Assembly: GCA_045648425.1 (NCBI GenBank) | Contig: JAZRNV010000029.1 | Coordinates: 1 to 9,988, forward strand | DNA: 9,988 bases | DNA from: RGIG2206 sp045648425 | GTDB lineage: Bacteria; Bacillota; Clostridia; Oscillospirales; Acutalibacteraceae | Direction: 5' to 3' | In this document: one piece after another, positions 1 through 5,044 of the stretch | How positions within the stretch are numbered: position 1 is the first letter of the stretch | Layout: each line of letters starts with the position of its first letter | Notes under the pieces: generated by a model | Seen by the model: only the letters and a program-made list of their open reading frames with translations | What the model was told of the DNA's origin: nothing | Database searches by the model: none | Program-made: the position numbers and the translations under genes

Positions 1-737
1 GTGTTCCAATATTCATCGCTTCTGCGGTCAAACACAAAATTGCCCTGGCCATAGATGATTTTGCCACTCATATAGTCCTCATAACAGCCCACGCAATGGG
101 TGTGCTGACAAACAACAAGGTCAGCCCCCTTTTCAACCAGCTTGCGGCAATTTTTCTGCAGCTGTGGCAGAGGGTAGCGGTAAAATTCACGACCGCCGTG
201 ATAAAGCACGATAATGTAATCGCACTGCTCCTTCAGCTTGGCAATATGGTCAGGGCATTCAAGAGGATCAAAGGGATTGGCGCCCAATTTTTCATCACTA
301 ACGATGGAAAACTCGTGCTCGGCACAGGAATAAATGCCTATTTTTTTGCCGTTATCCTCAATAATATAGGGCTTTGCCGCTTCCTCCACGGTGCCGCAGC
401 CCAGGCGGCCGATATTGGCCTCGTCAACCACCTTGAAGGTGGACAAAATGCCCTGCTGGTCATGGTCGGCAATATGATTGTTAGCCATTGAAAGCAGGTC
501 GGCGCCCAAGGCAATATAGCCCTTTATGGCTTCGGTAGGCGCAATCAGATTTGGGCCCTGCTTATGGATGGGCTTAAGCTCATCGCAAAGAGGTGTTTCG
601 ATATTATAGACGCGAAAATCGGCATCTTTAATCCAATCTACCACCTTTTCGCCCACTATTGCAAGAGCGTCGCCCTGCAAAAAAGCTTGCATATTGGAAT
701 CGGTTGGTATAACGTCGGCGCCAACAATAACTTTCAT
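1..737 (-). CDS. CapA/PgsA-family protein (PGA_cap, metallophosphatase fold), 3' part beyond window
   Basis: Reading the minus strand from ATG at 737 gives an open frame of 245 codons to the left edge, so the C-terminus is missing. The protein shows the ordered motifs of the CapA/PgsA (PGA_cap) family, which has a calcineurin-like phosphoesterase fold: GADVIP at residues 6-11 (metal-site Asp), YNIETPL at 44-50, ANNHIADHD at 85-93, YHGGREF at 179-185, QHTHCVGCYEDY at 211-222, and GQGNFVFD at 230-237. Family members are linked to poly-gamma-glutamate or capsule synthesis, but many Clostridial members have no proven role. Unlike membrane-anchored CapA, this one begins directly with the first beta strand and has no signal or membrane segment, so it is probably cytoplasmic. 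The start is fixed by AAGGAG at 745-750, seven bases upstream. A perfect sigma-A promoter lies about 200 bp upstream. The family call is firm; the biochemical role is open. Confidence 0.9.
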   Translation of the reverse strand, partial: MKVIVGADVIPTDSNMQAFLQGDALAIVGEKVVDWIKDADFRVYNIETPLCDELKPIHKQGPNLIAPTEAIKGYIALGADLLSMANNHIADHDQQGILSTFKVVDEANIGRLGCGTVEEAAKPYIIEDNGKKIGIYSCAEHEFSIVSDEKLGANPFDPLECPDHIAKLKEQCDYIIVLYHGGREFYRYPLPQLQKNCRKLVEKGADLVVCQHTHCVGCYEDYMSGKIIYGQGNFVFDRRSDEYWN

Positions 738-928
738 TCTTTTTCTCCTTACGTTGAGAGTTTGCAAGCCGCTCAAACGGCCGCTAACTCCGTTTTAGTT
801 CGAATGCCGGGATTATCTTTAACATTAAAACCTCAGCCACACCCCTATTAAAGACAAGGGGTAAAAATGCGGCTCATTTTCGGAGGCAAAGCGTTAAAAA
901 ATTTGCCCTCCGAAAATTCTTTTTTTCG
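738..928 (-). promoter_or_regulatory. Long structured 5' leader of the CapA-like gene
   Basis: This 190-nt stretch lies between the predicted start site and the CapA-like ATG. It contains several inverted repeats: a 15-bp hairpin at 876-917, about 11 nt from the RNA 5' end; ACCCCT/AGGGGT arms around 842-863; GTTTTA (792-797) pairing with TAAAAC (826-831); and an imperfect stem of about 12 bp at 758-790 that ends seven nt before the Shine-Dalgarno. I do not recognise any known riboswitch, T-box or protein-binding leader in it, and no long ORF on the minus strand explains it. A regulatory leader is an inference from length and structure. Confidence 0.45.
876..926 (+). terminator. Hairpin with T-tract on plus strand (orphan terminator or 5' stabilising hairpin)
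   Basis: ATTTTCGGAGG (876-886) pairs fully with 907-917. CAAA (887-890) pairs with TTTG (902-905) across one bulged C, leaving an 11-nt loop. On the plus strand the stem runs into a T-rich tract (917-926), which is the form of a rho-independent terminator. No plus-strand gene precedes it in the window. On the minus strand the same hairpin forms the very 5' end of the predicted CapA-like mRNA, so it could equally be an mRNA-stabilising structure. Confidence 0.5.
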
Positions 929-934
929 AAATTT

Positions 935-963
935 ATTATACATCGCGCTAAACTCTTTGTCAA
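935..963 (-). promoter_or_regulatory. Consensus sigma-A promoter for the CapA-like gene
   Basis: On the minus strand TTGACA (958-963) and TATAAT (935-940) are both perfect consensus hexamers with an ideal 17-nt spacer. Transcription should begin near position 928. The only gene downstream is the CapA-like CDS starting at 737, so the transcript would have a leader of about 190 nt. Confidence 0.85.
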
Positions 964-978
964 CCGCGTCAAAACCTC

Positions 979-1007
979 TTGCAAAAGCAAAAAATAAACA
1001 TTATAAT
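979..1007 (+). promoter_or_regulatory. Sigma-A promoter for the AEC permease operon
   Basis: TTGCAA (979-984, 4 of 6 consensus) and TATAAT (1002-1007, perfect) are separated by 17 nt. The predicted start near 1014 leaves a very short leader before the Shine-Dalgarno at 1025-1030. The -35 box lies 15 bp from the -35 box of the divergent CapA-like promoter. Confidence 0.7.
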
Positions 1008-1038
1008 GAAATTTGATTATTAAAAAGGAGCGACCGCT

Positions 1039-1986
1039 TTGGAATATCTTATCAGTTATTTTACCAACGTTTCCACTCAGGTAATTGTGTTTTTTATACT
1101 CATCTGCATTGGCGTTCTTTTGACCAAGGCAAAGGTTCTCACATCGGTTGGCGCAAAGCAAATAACCGATATTGTTATTTATTTTGTAACCCCTGCCGTA
1201 ATTTTAAAGGCCTTTGTGGGTGGCGAAATCACCTATTCTGCCGAAAATGTCAATCGTTTGCTTATGGCCGCCGGTGCAGCGATTTTTGTGCACGCCGTCT
1301 CTTTTTTGGTGGGAATTGCCTTTTTCGGAAGCAAAAAGGATACATATAATAAGATTTACACCTCCGCCGTGCTTTGCAGCAACTGCGGATTTATGAGCTT
1401 GCCTCTGGCTCAGGCCATCCTTGGGGATGTGGGCGTTTTTGTTGTAACCGTTTTTGTAGGCGTTTTCAACATTGTGGCATGGTCTATCGGTCTTACCCTT
1501 ATTTCAGGCCAAAAAATCAACGTTAAAAAGATGTTTATTAATCCCGGCTTTATTCCCGTGGTGCTGGGTATAATCCTATTTTTGTGTCGAGTCAATCTGT
1601 CGGAGGTCAAGCTGGTTATGCTTCCCCTGCAGCACCTGTCGGCACTCAACACTCCTCTGCCGATGATTGTCATCGGCTACTATCTCGCCAACGCAGGCAT
1701 AAAGCTTCGCAAGGGAGACGGCAAAATGGTGCTGTCTATAGCCCTGCGTCTTGTGCTTGTGCCCCTCATTTGTATGTTTGCCCTCAAAGGGTTCGGCTTT
1801 TCGGGCAACGACTTGACCGCCTGTGTTATTCCCGCCTCCGCTCCCGTCGCGGCCCTTGTTATGATGATGGCCGCAAAATATTCCGACAATGCCGAGCAAG
1901 CAAGTCGTATTGTGTCCATATCTCACCTGCTGTCAATAATCACCATGCCCTTGCTGCTGACCCTGTGCAAATATATAGGTGGCTGA
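1039..1986 (+). CDS. AEC family (auxin efflux carrier-type) permease
   Basis: This 315-residue integral membrane protein starts with TTG, chosen because AAGGAG at 1025-1030 sits eight bases upstream and no in-frame ATG is near the first hydrophobic segment. Hydrophobic stretches spread over the whole length fit the roughly ten-helix AEC fold. Family hallmarks are visible: IVIYFVTPAVIL at residues 45-56 in the second helix, SNCGFMSLPLAQAILG at 114-129 (the Asn-Gly and Pro signature of the N-terminal half), and NPGFIPVVLGIIL opening the second half. AEC members include malate/malonate permeases and plant auxin carriers, and in Clostridia the substrate is usually an unknown organic acid. Nothing here fixes the substrate or direction. 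The stop overlaps or abuts the start of queH, suggesting one transcript. Confidence 0.88.
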   Translation: MEYLISYFTNVSTQVIVFFILICIGVLLTKAKVLTSVGAKQITDIVIYFVTPAVILKAFVGGEITYSAENVNRLLMAAGAAIFVHAVSFLVGIAFFGSKKDTYNKIYTSAVLCSNCGFMSLPLAQAILGDVGVFVVTVFVGVFNIVAWSIGLTLISGQKINVKKMFINPGFIPVVLGIILFLCRVNLSEVKLVMLPLQHLSALNTPLPMIVIGYYLANAGIKLRKGDGKMVLSIALRLVLVPLICMFALKGFGFSGNDLTACVIPASAPVAALVMMMAAKYSDNAEQASRIVSISHLLSIITMPLLLTLCKYIGG

Positions 1987-1987
1987 T

Positions 1988-2587
1988 GTGGAAAAGATAA
2001 ATTATCAAAAGCTGTTGGACGAGCTTTTAGTAAATCTGCAGGGCAAGCCAAGTTTGCTTCTTCACAGCTGTTGCGGCCCTTGCTCGAGTTACGTTATTGA
2101 ATATCTCAGCAATTATTTTGACATCACCGTCTATTACTACAACCCCAACATCCATCCCCGTGAGGAGTATTTGCACCGACTTGAAACCCAAAAGAAATTG
2201 GTTCAACGGCTGGGCGGTGCAATACTTATAGAGGGAGATTATCTGCCGGAGCGTTTTTTTGATGCGGTCAAAGGCAGCGAAAACGAGCCCGAAGGAGGCG
2301 AGCGTTGCCGCCTTTGTATAGATGAGCGCCTCGACTCCACCGCGAGAATGGCCGCCCTTGGCAATTTTAATTTTTTTGCCACGACCCTCACGGTAAGCCC
2401 ACACAAAAACGCTCAAAGCATCAACAAAAGCGGCTTTGAGCTTGTGAAAAAATACGGCGTGCGCTGGCTTCCCTCTGATTTTAAAAAGAAAGAGGGCTAC
2501 AAGCGCTCAATTGAGCTTTCAGCCCAATTCGAGCTTTACCGTCAGGACTATTGCGGCTGCGTTTTTTCACTAAAAAATAGCAATTAA
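1988..2587 (+). CDS. queH: Epoxyqueuosine reductase QueH
   Basis: This 199-residue protein belongs to the QueH (former DUF208) family, which performs the last step of queuosine synthesis, reducing epoxyqueuosine to queuosine in tRNA; it is a non-homologous replacement of the cobalamin enzyme QueG. Visible signatures are LLLHSCCGPCSSYVIEYL (residues 23-40; Cys28, Cys29, Cys32), YNPNIHPREEYLHR (51-64), RCRLCIDERL (106-115; Cys107, Cys110), TTLTVSPHKN (132-141), and the C-terminal QDYCGCVFSL (Cys189, Cys191). These Cys groups match the family's iron-sulfur cluster and neighbouring metal site. I prefer the GTG at 1988 because AGGTGG (1977-1982) is five bases upstream. An in-frame GTG at 1979 would add three residues and overlap the permease gene by eight bases. 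No other queuosine gene is in the window. Confidence 0.93.
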   Translation: MEKINYQKLLDELLVNLQGKPSLLLHSCCGPCSSYVIEYLSNYFDITVYYYNPNIHPREEYLHRLETQKKLVQRLGGAILIEGDYLPERFFDAVKGSENEPEGGERCRLCIDERLDSTARMAALGNFNFFATTLTVSPHKNAQSINKSGFELVKKYGVRWLPSDFKKKEGYKRSIELSAQFELYRQDYCGCVFSLKNSN

Positions 2588-2654
2588 AATCGAGAATATT
2601 ACTTGCAGTTGTGCTAATACTAACCTTGTACTTCGAGAAATGGAGGTATGTACA

Positions 2655-2816
2655 ATGGATTGTAAATGCAACACCTGCATTGAATGCACCGTGGCAAGCT
2701 GCCGTCACCACGCAGCCAACAACTACTGCACCTTGGATAAAATCCTTATCGGCACTCACGAGTGCAATCCCACTATGGATCAATGCACCGACTGCAAGTC
2801 CTTCGCAAAGAAATAA
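2655..2816 (+). CDS. DUF1540 domain Cys-rich small protein (53 aa)
   Basis: This short gene runs from ATG 2655 to TAA 2816, with GGAGG at 2642-2646 eight bases upstream. The 53-residue product contains eight Cys (positions 3, 5, 8, 11, 16, 25, 37, 44, 47 make nine when the N-terminal CKC pair is counted). The stretch CTVASCRHHAANNYC, followed by TLDKI and closing with TDCKSF, is the DUF1540 pattern. DUF1540 proteins are common in Clostridia and Bacilli, probably bind metal through the conserved Cys, and have no proven function. The gene lies 67 nt after queH on the same strand and directly before a strong terminator, so it is probably the last gene of the permease-queH transcript. I found no convincing promoter in the 67-nt gap. 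Family match is by eye but the spacing of Cys and the SF ending fit well. Confidence 0.85.
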   Translation: MDCKCNTCIECTVASCRHHAANNYCTLDKILIGTHECNPTMDQCTDCKSFAKK

Positions 2817-2829
2817 TATAAACGAAGGC

Positions 2830-2866
2830 AAAAACCTCTTTCACCTTTCTGGTGAAAGAGGTTTTT
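2830..2866. terminator. Bidirectional rho-independent terminator between DUF1540 gene and AraC regulator
   Basis: The arms 2830-2845 and 2851-2866 are a perfect 16-bp inverted repeat around a 5-nt loop (TTTCT). The arms begin with five A and end with five T, so the hairpin plus U-tract works in both directions. It serves the plus-strand operon ending at 2816 and the minus-strand regulator whose stop codon (2841-2843) lies inside the stem. Confidence 0.93.
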
Positions 2867-3614
2867 CTATGCCTTTACGGAACTCGTTGGGCGTAACTCC
2901 CATTTGTTCAAAAAATCTGCGGTTAAAGGTGCGCAGATTGGTATATCCGCTATCCAATGCAATTTGAGTAACGCTTGTGTTGGTGATTTTCAGCAGTGTC
3001 AGGCCGTGCTGAATTCGCAAAAAATTAACGTATTGATTAAAGGTTACGCCAACAGATTTTTTGAAAAGCTTTGAAATATATCCGTAGTCATAGCCCACAT
3101 GAGATACCGCTTTTTGCAATGTACACTCGGTTCTGAAATTTTCATTGGCGTATAATATAACCGCTACCAGACCCTCACTTAAAATATGATTGTATCTTTT
3201 TTTATACTGCCTGCCTTTATCAAAGCTTCCGCATATGCTGTAGGCCAATGCCTGGCGTAAAAAGGAATTACTTATATCTATCTTTTCAGGTAAATTAAAA
3301 TCAAACCTATTGTCAGTAGGCACCATATCAAACTTGCCGAAATTTGATACCAAAAAGGGTGAGAATATGCCCATACAGTAACTACCGCGCTCACCTTTTT
3401 TATATGAATAAGAATGATTTTGATAGGGAAAAATCAAAACCGCCTGACCCGGTGACAAATAATATTGGGTATCATCCACGGTAACTATGGTTTTGCCCTC
3501 GATTTGAATATACAGCTCAAAAGCACTGTGAAAGTGAGATAAATAGTTAAAGCATCTCCCTCGCACAAGAGTAAATTCATCCCTATGCAATGAATGATTT
3601 TGCTGAAAAAGCAT
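2841..3614 (-). CDS. AraC family transcriptional regulator with N-terminal cupin domain
   Basis: This 257-residue protein has the classical AraC/XylS layout. An N-terminal cupin-like sensor covers roughly residues 15-95, with HFHSAFELYIQIEGK at 27-41 and the LSPGQAVLIFPYQNHSY strand pattern at 53-69. The C-terminal double helix-turn-helix spans about 162-247: the first HTH around 165-188 (SKLFKKSVGVTFNQYVN region), the second around 213-237, ending in the family signature GVTPNEFRK (239-247). The cupin half presumably binds a small ligand, often a sugar. ATG at 3614 is supported by AGGTGA seven bases upstream. It is divergent from the secreted lipoprotein gene and shares a 107-bp control region with it, so that gene is its most likely target, along with itself. 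Its last residues are encoded inside the terminator hairpin. Confidence 0.93.
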   Translation of the reverse strand: MLFQQNHSLHRDEFTLVRGRCFNYLSHFHSAFELYIQIEGKTIVTVDDTQYYLSPGQAVLIFPYQNHSYSYKKGERGSYCMGIFSPFLVSNFGKFDMVPTDNRFDFNLPEKIDISNSFLRQALAYSICGSFDKGRQYKKRYNHILSEGLVAVILYANENFRTECTLQKAVSHVGYDYGYISKLFKKSVGVTFNQYVNFLRIQHGLTLLKITNTSVTQIALDSGYTNLRTFNRRFFEQMGVTPNEFRKGIEKPLSPER

Positions 3615-3648
3615 AAGTTTATCACCTAAAACACTAATTTTGTCTTAT

Positions 3649-3677
3649 ATTTTACCATTTTTGCCATAGAATATCAA
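3649..3677 (-). promoter_or_regulatory. Sigma-A promoter for the first AraC regulator
   Basis: On the minus strand TTGATA (3672-3677, 5 of 6) and TAAAAT (3649-3654, 5 of 6) are spaced by 17 nt. The predicted start near 3642 gives a leader of about 28 nt carrying the AGGTGA ribosome binding site. The -35 box overlaps the first copy of the direct repeat at 3673-3682. Confidence 0.72.
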
Positions 3678-3690
3678 CCTAATTTATTTT
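3661..3690 (+). promoter_or_regulatory. Possible promoter for the secreted lipoprotein gene
   Basis: TTGCCA (3661-3666, 5 of 6) is followed after 18 nt by TATTTT (3685-3690, 4 of 6). The weak -10 and long spacer are compatible with an activator-dependent promoter. It overlaps the divergent AraC promoter on the other strand. Confidence 0.4.
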
Positions 3691-3708
3691 AAAATTAAAT
3701 CAACTTAA
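3673..3708. repeat. Direct repeat ATCAACYTAA, candidate AraC operator
   Basis: ATCAACCTAA (3673-3682) recurs as ATCAACTTAA (3699-3708), 26 bp start to start, with one mismatch in ten. Between them lies the palindrome ATTTTAAAAT (3686-3695). AraC-type proteins commonly bind paired direct half-sites near promoters; here one copy covers the regulator's own -35 box and the other lies just before the lipoprotein gene's ribosome binding site. Operator function is inferred, and AT-rich DNA makes chance repeats possible. Confidence 0.35.
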
Positions 3709-3721
3709 AGGAGGAGTGCTT

Positions 3722-4999
3722 ATGCCAAAATACATAAAGCTGACAGCAGTATTGCTGTGTCTGATTTTGCTTGCTGCTTGCACCGCCAATTCTGCCGACG
3801 GAACCAACTCGCTAAGCAGCAGTTTTTTATCAAGCGTTTTTTCTAAAAATTCGTCAAGCACGTTCTCATCATCTTCAAGCGCCTCTGCTTCCCTCGACTC
3901 ATCAAGCGAAGCTTCGTCATCTTTGTCTTCGGTAAACTCGTCGGCGAGTTCAAACAATACGGTTTCAACTCTTCCGCCATCTTCGGGTAATGCTCCCGCG
4001 GGTGCCAGCAAATACAGCGGCACCCGCGACCCGTGGCTTTGGCCCTTTGCGGCTACATCTATTTGGAATATGCCTATCGGTTCAGGCGCCAAGTTGGAAA
4101 AAGCCAATTTCAGATCGGCCAAAAACATTGGTATCGACGACGAATATCACGTTATCGTGCCTGAGGGCTCACCTACCGTTGAGGTTTATGCTCCAAGCAG
4201 CTGGCGCCAACGCTGGCCCGGTAGCCGAAAACTTGGCACTATGCAAATCCCTGCCGATTTTTACCTTGCCGATTCCACCTCCAACTCAACCCCCAACAAC
4301 TGTGCCGCATTTTTGATGCCCGACGGCCGCACCATCCGTCAGCTCGAGCCCTGCTGCCGACTTGAAACAGGCAACGCGCGAATTGTCGGATATTTGCACA
4401 GCGAGGATCAGGATATCTATGGCGACGGTATAAAGGGCACCCATTACGGCAGCGGCTTATCGGCCATCGGCGGGTCCATCCGCAAGGGCGAACTTACCTC
4501 AGACGAGCCCATCAGGCACGCCCTTAAGCTGAACGTCTACGCTAAGCAGTATCTCTATTTCGATAAAACTTCTCAAAAGGGCTACGTATGGCCTGCTGAC
4601 CGTCACGATAGTTATGCAGGTGGCACAGGCAACAATGCCTACGGTGGCACCAATCCCAAGCTGAGAATGGGCACCCTGCTCACCATTCCTCAAAACGTCA
4701 CCGCTGAAAGCCTTGGCCTTAAAACCGAGGTGGGCAAAAAGCTTTTCTATGCATTGCAGAACTACGGCTGCTACATTGCAGACGACTCAGCGTGGGACAG
4801 CTATTCTTGGAGTGCTGAAGCAGGAGTGCGCGAAGAGGTTCAAAAAAAATACGGTCACACTCTTAACGGCGGATCAGGCAATTACTATAACGATTGTATG
4901 AAGCTGGTGCAAAGTCTCTACATTGTTATCAACAACAGCCCCACCTCTATTGGTGGCGGCGGTACTCCCTGCAAGCCCCTGGCTCCCGATTTTAAATAA
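3722..4999 (+). CDS. Uncharacterised secreted lipoprotein with Ser-rich linker
   Basis: The product has 425 residues. A lipoprotein signal peptide (MPKYIKL charged start, hydrophobic core 8-19, lipobox LAAC) places the lipidated Cys at 20, so the mature protein is anchored on the outer face of the membrane. Residues 29-78 are a low-complexity linker with 29 Ser in 50, followed by a globular domain from about 100 to 425. I do not recognise this domain as a named family. Its most family-like stretches are DPWLWPFAATSIWNMPIGSG (103-122), GTHYGSGLSAIGGSIRKGEL (239-258), HALKLNVYAKQYL (266-278), YGGTNPKLRMGTLLTIP (307-323), and YGCYIADDSAWD (348-359). The Gly/Trp/Tyr-rich composition suggests a beta-rich extracellular domain that may act on or bind polysaccharide, but this is only a guess. 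ATG 3722 is chosen over the GTG at 3716 because AAGGAGG (3708-3714) is seven bases before the ATG. The divergent AraC gene is the likely regulator. Confidence 0.85.
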   Translation: MPKYIKLTAVLLCLILLAACTANSADGTNSLSSSFLSSVFSKNSSSTFSSSSSASASLDSSSEASSSLSSVNSSASSNNTVSTLPPSSGNAPAGASKYSGTRDPWLWPFAATSIWNMPIGSGAKLEKANFRSAKNIGIDDEYHVIVPEGSPTVEVYAPSSWRQRWPGSRKLGTMQIPADFYLADSTSNSTPNNCAAFLMPDGRTIRQLEPCCRLETGNARIVGYLHSEDQDIYGDGIKGTHYGSGLSAIGGSIRKGELTSDEPIRHALKLNVYAKQYLYFDKTSQKGYVWPADRHDSYAGGTGNNAYGGTNPKLRMGTLLTIPQNVTAESLGLKTEVGKKLFYALQNYGCYIADDSAWDSYSWSAEAGVREEVQKKYGHTLNGGSGNYYNDCMKLVQSLYIVINNSPTSIGGGGTPCKPLAPDFK

Positions 5000-5006
5000 C
5001 CATTAA

Positions 5007-5043
5007 AAAAGGTCGCTTCGGCAATATGCCGAAACGACCTTTT
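5007..5043. terminator. Bidirectional terminator between lipoprotein and GH127-type genes
   Basis: Arms 5007-5022 and 5028-5043 pair around a 5-nt AATAT loop with a single non-Watson-Crick position (5016/5034). That position is C-A in plus-strand RNA but a permitted G-U in minus-strand RNA. The minus direction also has the longer uninterrupted U-tract (six), so termination is probably strongest for the glycosidase transcript. The two convergent genes stop at 4999 and 5045, immediately beside it. Confidence 0.9.
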
Positions 5044-5044
5044 A

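Noticed and set aside
96..851. Plus-strand open frames at 96-491 and 564-851
   Set aside because: They lie opposite the CapA-like gene, whose minus-strand frame shows all family motifs; neither has a recognisable domain or ribosome binding site.
791..862. tRNA-like GTTCGAA element in the CapA-like leader
   Set aside because: GTTCGAATGCC resembles a T-loop, but no acceptor stem, anticodon arm or D-arm can be built around it on either strand.
738..928. T-box or known riboswitch in the CapA-like leader
   Set aside because: No T-box GGTGGNACCGCG core and no motif of the common riboswitch classes was found; only generic hairpins are visible.
1576..2000. Several open frames on both strands overlapping the AEC permease gene
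   Set aside because: They are shadows of the permease coding frame, with low-complexity Arg/Gly/His-rich translations and no start signals.
2481..2967. Open frames at 2481-2831 (minus) and 2611-2967 (plus)
   Set aside because: They cross the queH end, the DUF1540 gene and the terminator; the Cys-rich DUF1540 frame with its own GGAGG explains this stretch better.
3809..3960. Ser-codon-rich tract as a DNA repeat array
   Set aside because: The DNA is not a regular tandem repeat; codons vary (AGC, TCA, TCT, TCG), so this is a low-complexity protein linker rather than a nucleotide repeat.
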